Below are positions 51,609 to 59,630 of a DNA stretch of 64,000 nt, one piece after another. The notes beneath the pieces were generated by a model. That model ran no database searches. It saw only the letters and a program-made list of their open reading frames with translations, and had not been told where the DNA came from. A program made the translations under genes and the position numbers. Position 1 is the stretch's first letter, and every line of letters begins with the position of its first letter. The DNA comes from Hyphomonadaceae bacterium (GTDB taxonomy: Bacteria; Pseudomonadota; Alphaproteobacteria; Caulobacterales; Hyphomonadaceae). The stretch lies in NCBI GenBank assembly GCA_024742355.1, contig JANSYM010000002.1, positions 124,001 to 188,000 on the forward strand, in the 5' to 3' direction.

Positions 51609-54410
51609 ATGCCGAGCGCGCCGATCAATTCTGACAGCCACCTCTACCTGATCGATGCGAGTGCTTACATCTTTCGCGCCTATCACGCCCTGCCGCCGCT
51701 GACCCGCGCATCGGATGGATTGCCGGTTGGCGCCGTGTCTGGCTTTTGCAACATGCTGTGGAAGCTGCTCGAAGATCTCAAGGGCGACGAGAGGCCGACG
51801 CATTTTGCCTGTGTCTTCGACAAGTCATCCTACACGTTCCGAAACGAGATGTTCCCGGAATACAAGGCCAACCGGTCCGAACCACCTGAGGATTTGAGAC
51901 CGCAATTCCCGCTGGTGCGCGAAGCGGCGATTGCTTTTCATACTCACGCGCTGGAACTCGAAGGGTATGAGGCTGACGATCTGATGGCGACCTATGCCCG
52001 TCAGGCCGAGGCGAAAGGTGCGCGGGTGACCATTGTCTCTTCGGACAAGGACCTGATGCAGCTTGTCACGGACAAGATCTCCATGCTCGACACGATGAAG
52101 AACAAGCATATCGGGCATGATCAAGTGGTCGAGAAGTTTGGCGTCGGCCCCGATAAAGTCATCGACATTCAATCGCTTGCTGGCGATAGCGTCGACAATA
52201 TTCCAGGCGCACCCGGGATTGGCGTCAAGACCGCGGCAACGCTGATTACCGAATATGGTGACCTCGACACCCTGCTCGCCCGCGCTGAAGAGATCAAACA
52301 GCCGAAGCGACGCCAGACCCTGATCGACAATGCCGACCAGATCCGCATGTCCCGCGACCTGGTCACTTTGAAAGTGGATGTGCCGGTCGATGTCCCGATG
52401 GAAGACCTCGCCGTCGCCGATCCGGACCCGAAAACCCTGCTCGACTTTCTCGAGAAGATGGAGTTTCGCACGATCACGCGCCGCGTCCGCGAGACGTTCG
52501 AAATGGAAGGCACGCTCGACGAGGCCATCGAAGACGAACCCGTGCAGATCGATCGCAGCACCTATGCCTGCATTCGTGACTTCGACGCGCTGGAAGACTG
52601 GATCGCGCGGGCGACAGCGCAGGGCTTTGTCGCGGTGGATACCGAGACCGATGCGCTCGATGCCCATGAAGCCGGCCTGGTGGGTGTCTCCCTGGCGCTG
52701 TCACCTGGCGAGGCCTGTTACATCCCGCTCGCGCACGTTGACCCTGACACCGATCCCGATGCCCCGAGTGATGACATGTTCGGCATCGATCCGCCGCGGC
52801 AGATCAACAAGGACAAGGCGCTGGAGGCCCTGAAGGTCCTGTTCGAAGACGATTCCGTTCTCAAGATCGGGCACAATCTGAAGTATGATGTCTCGGTCCT
52901 CGCCCGAAACGGCATTCGCCTGGCGCCGATGGATGACACGATGCTGCTCAGCTTCGTCATGCATGCCGGCATGCACAATCACGGCATGGACGAGCTGTCC
53001 GAGCGCTATTTCCATCACACGCCGCTCAGCTTCAAGGATGTCTGCGGCACCGGCAAGAAGCAGATCAGCTTTGATCGCGTGCCGCTCGACAAGGCGACCG
53101 AATATGCCGCCGAAGATGCCGACATCACCCTGCGCCTGTGGCTGGACAGCAAGGCGCGCCTGCACAAGGAGCAGGTCACCACAGTCTATGAGACGCTGGA
53201 GCGTCCCCTGGTGCATGTCCTGTCAGACATGGAAGCGCATGGCATCAAGGTTGACCGGGATCACCTGTCGCGCCTGTCGGCCGAGTTCAATCAATCCATG
53301 GCCCGCTATGAGGCCGAGGCATATGAACTGGCGGGCCATGAGTTCAATCTTGGCAGCCCCAAACAACTCGGCGAGATCCTGTTCGACGAGATGGGCATTG
53401 AAGGCGGCAAGAAGACCAAGACCGGGGCCTGGCAGACTGGCGCGGACATTCTCGAAGACCTGGCAGCGGCCGGTCACGAACTGCCCCGCACAGTTATCAA
53501 CTGGCGCACCGTCTCGAAACTGCGTTCGACCTATACCGAGACCTTGCAGCAGCAGATCAGTCCGCGGACCGGACGCGTTCACACCAATTATGGCATGACC
53601 GGCGCGCAGACCGGGCGGCTGTCATCGAATGATCCAAACCTGCAAAACATTCCGATCCGCACTGAGGAAGGCCGCAAGATCCGGGAAGCCTTCATTCCGG
53701 AACCCGGCAATGTCCTGATCAGCGCCGACTATAGTCAGATCGAACTGCGCCTGCTCGCCCATATCGCTGAGATCGATGCGCTGAAAGACGCCTTCAAACA
53801 GGGGCTCGACATTCATGCAATGACCGCGAGCGAGATGTTCGACACCCCAATTGAAGGTATGGATCCGATGATCCGACGCCGCGCCAAGGCGATCAATTTC
53901 GGGATCATTTACGGGATTTCCGCCTTCGGCCTGGCTCGGCAATTGTCGATCCCACGCGATGAAGCCTCGGCCTATATCAAGACCTATTTCAAGCGCTTTC
54001 CAGGCATCAAGGCCTATATGGACGAAACCAAGAAGTACGCGGCTGAACATGAACGCGTCGAGACGATTTTCGGTCGTGTCCTGCACCTGAAAGGCATCAA
54101 GGCCAAGGGCCCTCAGCGCGGTTTTGCCGAGCGCCAGGCGATCAACGCCCCGATCCAGGGGTCGGCCGCTGACATTATCAAGCGCGCCATGCTGCACATG
54201 CCCGACGCGCTGGATAGAGCGGGCCTTAGCGCCAGAATGCTGCTCCAGGTTCACGATGAACTCATCTTCGAGGCGCCTGAGGATGAAGCCGAAAAGACGA
54301 TCGAAATCGTCCGCGCGACGATGGAGAAAGCGCCCCTGCCGGCGCTTAGCCTGAGTGTCCCGCTGGTTGTCGAGGCCGACACGGGCATGAACTGGGCGGA
54401 GGCGCACTAG
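51609..54410 (+). CDS. polA: DNA polymerase I
   Basis: PolA matures Okazaki fragments and fills repair gaps. All three domains are complete in 933 aa. The 5'-nuclease (about 1-290) has F-R-A-Y-H-A-L-P, E-A-D-D-L-M-A-T-Y and S-S-D-K-D-L-M-Q. The 3'-5' exonuclease (about 320-520) has intact V-D-T-E-T-D and Y-A-A-E-D-A-D, so proofreading should be active. The polymerase has A-D-Y-S-Q-I-E-L-R, R-R-x-A-K-x-I-N-F-G-I-I-Y-G and Q-V-H-D-E-L-I-F-E. AAGGA precedes ATG 51609. Confidence 0.98.
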   Translation: MPSAPINSDSHLYLIDASAYIFRAYHALPPLTRASDGLPVGAVSGFCNMLWKLLEDLKGDERPTHFACVFDKSSYTFRNEMFPEYKANRSEPPEDLRPQFPLVREAAIAFHTHALELEGYEADDLMATYARQAEAKGARVTIVSSDKDLMQLVTDKISMLDTMKNKHIGHDQVVEKFGVGPDKVIDIQSLAGDSVDNIPGAPGIGVKTAATLITEYGDLDTLLARAEEIKQPKRRQTLIDNADQIRMSRDLVTLKVDVPVDVPMEDLAVADPDPKTLLDFLEKMEFRTITRRVRETFEMEGTLDEAIEDEPVQIDRSTYACIRDFDALEDWIARATAQGFVAVDTETDALDAHEAGLVGVSLALSPGEACYIPLAHVDPDTDPDAPSDDMFGIDPPRQINKDKALEALKVLFEDDSVLKIGHNLKYDVSVLARNGIRLAPMDDTMLLSFVMHAGMHNHGMDELSERYFHHTPLSFKDVCGTGKKQISFDRVPLDKATEYAAEDADITLRLWLDSKARLHKEQVTTVYETLERPLVHVLSDMEAHGIKVDRDHLSRLSAEFNQSMARYEAEAYELAGHEFNLGSPKQLGEILFDEMGIEGGKKTKTGAWQTGADILEDLAAAGHELPRTVINWRTVSKLRSTYTETLQQQISPRTGRVHTNYGMTGAQTGRLSSNDPNLQNIPIRTEEGRKIREAFIPEPGNVLISADYSQIELRLLAHIAEIDALKDAFKQGLDIHAMTASEMFDTPIEGMDPMIRRRAKAINFGIIYGISAFGLARQLSIPRDEASAYIKTYFKRFPGIKAYMDETKKYAAEHERVETIFGRVLHLKGIKAKGPQRGFAERQAINAPIQGSAADIIKRAMLHMPDALDRAGLSARMLLQVHDELIFEAPEDEAEKTIEIVRATMEKAPLPALSLSVPLVVEADTGMNWAEAH

Positions 54411-54498
54411 CGACGACGCAGGTGCGTGTCCCGCGCACCGATTGTCCCGGACCTGCTTCGAGACCGTGTGAGACAGAGACCGAAAGCGGCGCCGGAGA

Positions 54499-54517
54499 TC
54501 CCGGGTCGAGCCCGGGA
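54499..54517. repeat. Palindrome TCCCGGG-n5-CCCGGGA
   Basis: Seven-bp arms around TCGAG. The motif resembles short palindromes common between alphaproteobacterial genes. Confidence 0.65.
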
Positions 54518-54575
54518 CGGACGGTCAACTCTCTGCGGCGCACCTAAAACAACACGACTTTACCCTCCAAGCGCT

Positions 54576-54597
54576 CCCCACGGGCTTGTCCGTGGGG
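54576..54597. repeat. Inverted repeat CCCCACGG-n6-CCGTGGGG
   Basis: Perfect 8-bp arms with a 6-nt loop; no T-run follows on either strand. Confidence 0.7.
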
Positions 54598-54619
54598 TCC
54601 AGCATGGAATGTTGCGGTT

Positions 54620-54646
54620 GGGAGCGGGAGAGATCTGATCGCTCCC
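54620..54646. repeat. Inverted repeat GGGAGC ... GCTCCC
   Basis: Six-bp arms separated by 15 nt that include AGATCT. Confidence 0.45.
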
Positions 54647-54674
54647 GATCTTGCTGGCGCGTTTGGGTGATGGA

Positions 54675-54696
54675 CTGCCCAGACAGGTCTGGGCAG
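54675..54696. repeat. Palindrome CTGCCCAGAC-n2-GTCTGGGCAG
   Basis: Perfect 10-bp arms with only two central bases, the strongest palindrome of the island. Confidence 0.75.
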
Positions 54697-54734
54697 AGCG
54701 TGGTGGTTAGCGGGACGCACTTTCTTTTCGACGA

Positions 54735-54752
54735 CACCTGCGCAGGCAGGTG
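54735..54752. repeat. Inverted repeat CACCTGC-n4-GCAGGTG
   Basis: Perfect 7-bp arms and a 4-nt loop; shares the CCTGC/GCAGG core with the next repeat. Confidence 0.65.
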
Positions 54753-54801
54753 GCCAGGGACAGAACTTTGCAATTTGGACAAGAAGATATTGCCGTCCTT
54801 G

Positions 54802-54823
54802 GATACCTGCATGCGCAGGTATC
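54802..54823. repeat. Inverted repeat GATACCTGC-n4-GCAGGTATC
   Basis: Perfect 9-bp arms with an ATGC loop. Confidence 0.7.
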
Positions 54824-55012
54824 TTCGGGGATGAGGGATACTGCAAACCCAGCACTCAGCCCCCTCTAATCCGTGGAATTTCACCGATCAAACACCGCCA
54901 AAATTAACCTTGTTCGTGTAGATTTACCGGGTCCGGAAAACCGGTTCCGGGTCCGCTGAACATTGGTCTGCAGTTTGCGTGCGCCAGCGGGGATTTGTTG
55001 GGTGGTCTGAGC

Positions 55013-56437
55013 ATGTTGTTCAACAGCTATATATTTGCGCTGTTTGCGATCATTGTCTTCGGATTCTATTTCACAATTGGCGACTGGGCCTGGCGCAAGC
55101 GATTCCTGCTTGGCATGAGCTATCTGTTCTACGCAGCGTGGAACCTCCCTTATCTCGTCCTCATCCTGTTCTCGACCGGCCTCGACTATTTCGCTGCGCA
55201 CCGCATGGCGCAGGCATCCCGGAAGACGACGAAATCAATTTATCTGGTGGTGAGCCTGGTCGGAAATCTTGGTGTATTGAGCTATTTCAAATACGGGAAT
55301 TTCCTGCTCGATTCATTTGTCAGTGTCGCCGCTGTGGCGGGCATTCAGTATGAACCCATGCCGTGGAACATCCTGCTCCCTGTCGGGATTTCATTCTACA
55401 CGTTCCAGACCCTGAGCTACACGCTCGACGTTTATCGTGGGCGACTAAAGCCGTCGAAAAGCCTGTCGGATTTCGCTTTGTTCGTGACCTTCTTTCCGCA
55501 ATTGGTGGCCGGACCAATCGTCCGAGCGAGAGCCTTCCTGCCGCAATTGTTGCAGCCGGTAACGATCACACAGGACAAGATTGGTTGGGGACTCACCCTG
55601 TTCTTGCTTGGCCTGTTTCAAAAAGTCGTCGTCGCCGACGGAATCATGGCGCCGATCGTAAATACGGTCTTTGCGGCTGATGGATATCTGCCATCACTGA
55701 CCGTATTTGCCGGCATGGTCGGATTCACGATCCAGATGTATTGCGACTTTTCCGGCTACTCCATGATGGCGATCGGACTCGCCCTGTGCCTGGGCTTTAC
55801 GTTGCCGAGAAACTTTCGCGCGCCGTTTTCCGCCGTCGGATATCAGGACTTCTGGCGACGGTGGCATATTTCGCTCTCGACATTCTTTCGCGACTATCTC
55901 TATGCCCCGATCCGCAAGCAGGCGAAAACGCGTTCGCTCACCAATGTGCTTGTCGCCCAGTTTTTCACCTTCCTTATCATTGGCCTCTGGCACGGTGCGA
56001 GCTGGAACTTCGCGCTTTGGGGCGTCTTCAACGCGGTCATTATCGTAATTGAAATAGGTCTGCAGCGCCTCATCGGGCATTGGGACGTCTGGAAGGCGAA
56101 AGCCTGGAAGTACATTTTCAATGCCGGCGCCTACATTCTGTTCCTGTTTTCCATACTGCTGTTTCGCGCGGTCGATTTTGCGCATGCCTCGGACCTGTTC
56201 CTGAGCTTTTTCCGCCCCACGGAAACGGCGTTGCGTTTGTCGAATGTCGACTGGATCTTGATGATCCCCCCAGTCGTCGCCGTGTTTGCTCTACATCACA
56301 CATTGCGGGACCGGTCTTTCGAAGCGATTGCACGGGCGACGCCTGCGATTCTCCGCGTTGCTGTCTTAACCGCCATGCTCCTGGCCATCATCCTGTTCGG
56401 ACAACCCAATGAAGAATTTATCTATTTCCAATTCTGA
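55013..56437 (+). CDS. MBOAT family membrane O-acyltransferase (AlgI-like)
   Basis: The 474-residue multi-pass protein has MBOAT hallmarks. F-S-G-Y-S-M-M-A-I-G-L-A and N-F-R-A-P-F-S-A-V-G-Y-Q-D-F-W-R-R-W-H-I precede the catalytic histidine in L-W-H-G-A-S-W-N-F. Relatives such as AlgI and PatA move acetyl groups across the membrane to exported polysaccharide or peptidoglycan. ATG 55013 is chosen over TTG 54995. The next gene encodes an SGNH-like partner, and the two overlap by 29 bp. Confidence 0.93.
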   Translation: MLFNSYIFALFAIIVFGFYFTIGDWAWRKRFLLGMSYLFYAAWNLPYLVLILFSTGLDYFAAHRMAQASRKTTKSIYLVVSLVGNLGVLSYFKYGNFLLDSFVSVAAVAGIQYEPMPWNILLPVGISFYTFQTLSYTLDVYRGRLKPSKSLSDFALFVTFFPQLVAGPIVRARAFLPQLLQPVTITQDKIGWGLTLFLLGLFQKVVVADGIMAPIVNTVFAADGYLPSLTVFAGMVGFTIQMYCDFSGYSMMAIGLALCLGFTLPRNFRAPFSAVGYQDFWRRWHISLSTFFRDYLYAPIRKQAKTRSLTNVLVAQFFTFLIIGLWHGASWNFALWGVFNAVIIVIEIGLQRLIGHWDVWKAKAWKYIFNAGAYILFLFSILLFRAVDFAHASDLFLSFFRPTETALRLSNVDWILMIPPVVAVFALHHTLRDRSFEAIARATPAILRVAVLTAMLLAIILFGQPNEEFIYFQF

Positions 56438-57494
56438 CGCCCAGGACACCGCCGCAATGTCGGCGCGGGGCAACGACCGAAAGACGGACTGGATCACCAG
56501 TCTGTTGGCTGCATTGGTGTGCACCGCAATCATCCTGACCGGGTACGAACTCGTGCTGCGCGCTGCGGGCGCAGAACCGAACTTTCGAGACAATCAGGCC
56601 CGTTGGTCCTTCGTGCGTGAGGCGGCCGGGCGTGACCAGTCGAGCGATTCCATTGCCTTGCTCGGAGCCTCCAGGATTCGCGCAGCGGTGTCCTTGTCTG
56701 AGCTGGAATCCCGGTATCCCGGACAGTCCGTCTATCCTCTGGGTTATATTGGACGCAGCCCTTGCGCGGCGCTGCAGGACCTGGCGGACTCGACTGATTT
56801 TCGCGGCACCATCGTGGTTTCGCTGAATGCCAATTGGGTGGACTGCCGTCCAAGTCCCTACCAAATGCATCGAACCGTTGTGCGTTATCACGCCGAATGG
56901 AACTGGGCCCGCAAGATTGACGGGCAGGCGTCAGAGTTCATTACCCAGAACCTGGTCTTCACCGACCCGCATCATTCGATTCGACATCTTATCGTCAATA
57001 CGCTGGAGGCGGGCACGCCCTTGTCGAATAAAGATTACGAGATCACCCGGAAAAACCGGCAGCTCGAATTCGATTTCGCCCCCTTCAGCGCAGAAGACCT
57101 TGCGCAGATGCAAAGGCGCAGTCGCCGTGCCTACATCCGGCGCGTCGGCGCTGGTGAAGGCAAGCGGCCCGATAGATGGAATGCTGGCCGATCTCTTCTC
57201 AGCGACGCGATCGAGAAAATCACTGCACGCGGTGGCCAGGTGGTGATCGTACGCTTGCCGACCAGTGGTCCGTTGCTCCGCGCGGAACAAGAACATTTCC
57301 CACGCGAACAGTTCTGGGATGACCTGGTGGACGCGCTCCCGGCGACCGCGTTCCTGCACTTTGCTGACGACCCCAGCTTGTCTGGCTTTGAAACGCCCGA
57401 CGGGAACCATCTCGATCATCGCGACGCTGCCCGTTTCACCGCGGCCCTATTCGATGCGATCGAGCGTGATGGGGTCGATTTCAAACGGCCATGA
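56409..57494 (+). CDS. SGNH-hydrolase-like membrane-anchored protein
   Basis: The 361-residue protein has one N-terminal membrane segment (about 29-51) and an extracytoplasmic domain. Ser88 in L-L-G-A-S-R resembles SGNH block I. The D331/H334 pair in P-D-G-N-H-L fits the block V DxxH. It probably completes acyl transfer started by the upstream MBOAT protein, as AlgJ/AlgX do. The acceptor is unknown because no polysaccharide genes are adjacent. ATG 56457 would avoid the overlap but leaves the membrane segment intact, so either start is possible. Confidence 0.72.
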   Translation: MKNLSISNSDAQDTAAMSARGNDRKTDWITSLLAALVCTAIILTGYELVLRAAGAEPNFRDNQARWSFVREAAGRDQSSDSIALLGASRIRAAVSLSELESRYPGQSVYPLGYIGRSPCAALQDLADSTDFRGTIVVSLNANWVDCRPSPYQMHRTVVRYHAEWNWARKIDGQASEFITQNLVFTDPHHSIRHLIVNTLEAGTPLSNKDYEITRKNRQLEFDFAPFSAEDLAQMQRRSRRAYIRRVGAGEGKRPDRWNAGRSLLSDAIEKITARGGQVVIVRLPTSGPLLRAEQEHFPREQFWDDLVDALPATAFLHFADDPSLSGFETPDGNHLDHRDAARFTAALFDAIERDGVDFKRP

Positions 57495-57500
57495 AACCCC

Positions 57501-57577
57501 TGGCGACCCCTGCAGGATTCGAACCTGCGACCGTCCGATTAGAAGTCGGGTGCTCTATCCAACTGAGCTAAGGGGCC
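57501..57577 (-). tRNA. tRNA-Arg (TCT)
   Basis: A full cloverleaf with encoded CCA (57503-57501). The anticodon TCT is at 57541-57543 in loop CTTCTAA, reading AGA. The top pair of the anticodon stem (position 27-43) is a C-A mismatch and acceptor pair 2-71 is G-U; all other stems pair well. Confidence 0.97.
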
Positions 57578-57804
57578 GTCTGAGCGCCTGCCTTAATCCG
57601 AAAGCGCGCAGATTAAAAGTGAGCAATTGAGTTTGCATCTGCATCCAAACAGGCTTTCTCTGTCCTCTAGGAATAAGGAGACGACGGAATACGTAGTCAT
57701 TAACGTTAAACCTTTGTCAGGAACGCATTTGAATGTCCGCCTTCACGGACCGAGTTTGTTAATCTGCTCGAACCAGAATGTGGGTGCGGACGTGGGAGGA
57801 CGTG

Positions 57805-59619
57805 ATGCGGAACGGGAAACTCAGACTCATGGCGCAAAGCGCTACGCTCGCGCTTGTCCTGGGATTGGCCGCGTGCGGCGGCGGCGGCAGCGGCGGCGGA
57901 ACTGTTCCAGGCGGCGGTGTCGGCACGTCTCCACCGCCACCACCTCCGCCTCCACCGCCTCCTCCGCCACCATCAAGCATGGCGTTTTCAACCGCTGAAT
58001 CGACCGCCTTCTTCCTCAATCAGGCAACGTTTGGCGCAACCATGACGGACATCAATGCGCTCACAGGAACGGCGCCCTCAGACTGGATCCTTGCAGAGTT
58101 CAACAAAGCGCCAAGTCTGAATCTGGCTTACGTGCTGGCTGAGATATCGGAACCCGACGCGCGCGACATGAATGGCGAGCTGACCTTTGAGAAGCGCCAG
58201 ACGCCGACCTTCTCATTCTGGATCAATGCGATTGATGGCGACGATCAGCTGCGTCAACGCATGGCCTTCGCGCTGTCGCAGATCCTGGTGATTTCGCACT
58301 CGGAAGGCAATTTCCTGTTCCAGGTTCCGAATACGGTGGCGCACTATCAGGACATCCTGGTCAATAACGCCTTCGGGAATTATCGCGACTTGCTTGAAGA
58401 GGTCACCTACTCACCGGCCATGGGCGAATACCTCACCTATCTGCAGAACATCAAAGGCGATCCGGCGACAGGTCGTATGCCGGACGAGAATTATGCGCGC
58501 GAAGTGATGCAGCTCTTCTCGATTGGGCTGGTCGAGCTCGAACAGGACGGCGATGTCGTCACGCAAAACGGTGTGCCGGTCGAGATCTACGACAATACCG
58601 ACGTTACCGGGCTCGCCAAAGTGTTTACCGGCCTCAGCCTCAAAGGCGGTGAATTCTTTTTTGATTTCCGCACCATACCGGCGGATGCGTTACATTCGCC
58701 TATGGAAGTGTATCCGCAATGGCATTCGGATCTGGAGAAGTCTTTCCTCGGCACCACCATCCCGGCGGGCACAGGGCCGACGCAGAGCATCGACATGGCG
58801 CTAGACGCCCTGGTCGATCATCCGAACACAGCGCCATTTCTGGCGCGCCAGCTGATTCAGCGTTTCGTCACCAGCCATCCGGAGCCTGACTATATCCAGC
58901 GCGTAGCGACGGCGTTTGCGGATGGGCAATATGTGCTTCCGAATGGCACGACAGTCGGTGACGGGCGCCGCGGCGATCTATCGGCGACCATCGCGGCGGT
59001 TCTGTTCGACCCCGATGCCCGCGACCCATCCAATCGCAATGATGACAGTTTCGGCAAAATCCGCGAGCCGGTTCTGCGCTTCATTCATTGGGCCCGCGCC
59101 TTTGACGCGGGAACCGTGACGCCTGAATTCACGTTCCCGCTCTGGAACACGACGTTTGGCGGCGGTTTGGCGCAGGCCCCATACAAATCGCCCTCAGTGT
59201 TCAATTTCTATCGCCCCGGATATGTGGCTCCTGGCACCGAGACCGGTGCGGCGGGTCTGACCATGCCGGAACTGCAATTGGTCAACGCCAACTCCGTCTC
59301 GAACTATGCAAACTTCATGACCTATTTCGTGTTTGCGTTCGCGGCCAACAATACCGGGCAGCCCGAGGCGACCAGCTTCATCCCGGACTATACAGACGAA
59401 CTCGCCCTCGCCGACGATCCGACAGCACTGATCGACCATCTCGATCTGTTGCTGGCGAACGGCCGTACGACGGATGAGACCAAGGCGACGATCATCACTT
59501 TCATCGACGACATCGCACTCGATAATCCGAGTGACCCAAATTATGACGGCCCATTTTTGAGGGTCGGACTGGCGGTCCTGATGATGATGACATCGCCTGA
59601 CTATATTGTGCAGCGCTAG
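57805..59619 (+). CDS. DUF1800 family lipoprotein with poly-Gly/poly-Pro linker
   Basis: The 604-residue protein starts at ATG 57805 (GGGAGGA upstream) with a lipoprotein signal ending L-A-A-C (Cys24). A Gly-rich stretch (about 25-41) and 14 consecutive prolines (43-56) tether the DUF1800 domain. The domain shows L-N-Q-A-T-F-G-A-T, P-D-E-N-Y-A-R-E-V-M-Q-L-F-S-I-G and A-P-Y-K-S-P-S-V-F-N-F-Y-R-P-G-Y. Function is unknown; it pairs with the DUF1501 gene 11 bp later. An alternative upstream GTG (57802) is less well placed. Confidence 0.92.
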   Translation: MRNGKLRLMAQSATLALVLGLAACGGGGSGGGTVPGGGVGTSPPPPPPPPPPPPPPSSMAFSTAESTAFFLNQATFGATMTDINALTGTAPSDWILAEFNKAPSLNLAYVLAEISEPDARDMNGELTFEKRQTPTFSFWINAIDGDDQLRQRMAFALSQILVISHSEGNFLFQVPNTVAHYQDILVNNAFGNYRDLLEEVTYSPAMGEYLTYLQNIKGDPATGRMPDENYAREVMQLFSIGLVELEQDGDVVTQNGVPVEIYDNTDVTGLAKVFTGLSLKGGEFFFDFRTIPADALHSPMEVYPQWHSDLEKSFLGTTIPAGTGPTQSIDMALDALVDHPNTAPFLARQLIQRFVTSHPEPDYIQRVATAFADGQYVLPNGTTVGDGRRGDLSATIAAVLFDPDARDPSNRNDDSFGKIREPVLRFIHWARAFDAGTVTPEFTFPLWNTTFGGGLAQAPYKSPSVFNFYRPGYVAPGTETGAAGLTMPELQLVNANSVSNYANFMTYFVFAFAANNTGQPEATSFIPDYTDELALADDPTALIDHLDLLLANGRTTDETKATIITFIDDIALDNPSDPNYDGPFLRVGLAVLMMMTSPDYIVQR

Positions 59620-59630
59620 GAGGACACCTG

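Larger units (their letters stand above)
54411..55012. other. Gene-free island with a cluster of palindromes
   Basis: No credible gene lies between polA and the MBOAT gene. The stretch from about 54499 to 54823 holds at least six inverted repeats with unlike arms. Minus-strand translation gives the P-A-H-A-G-I-Q and P-A-C-A-G-V type peptides seen when REP-like intergenic elements are conceptually translated. From 54850 to 55012 there is ordinary AT-richer upstream DNA for the next gene. Confidence 0.75.

Noticed and set aside
54525-54884. Minus-strand ORFs with PAHAGIQ-type peptides after polA
   Set aside because: Peptides of this kind arise from translating REP-like palindromes; no conserved start or family is seen.
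57759-58019. Minus-strand ORF encoding a long glycine run
   Set aside because: It is the reverse reading of the proline/glycine codons of the DUF1800 gene.
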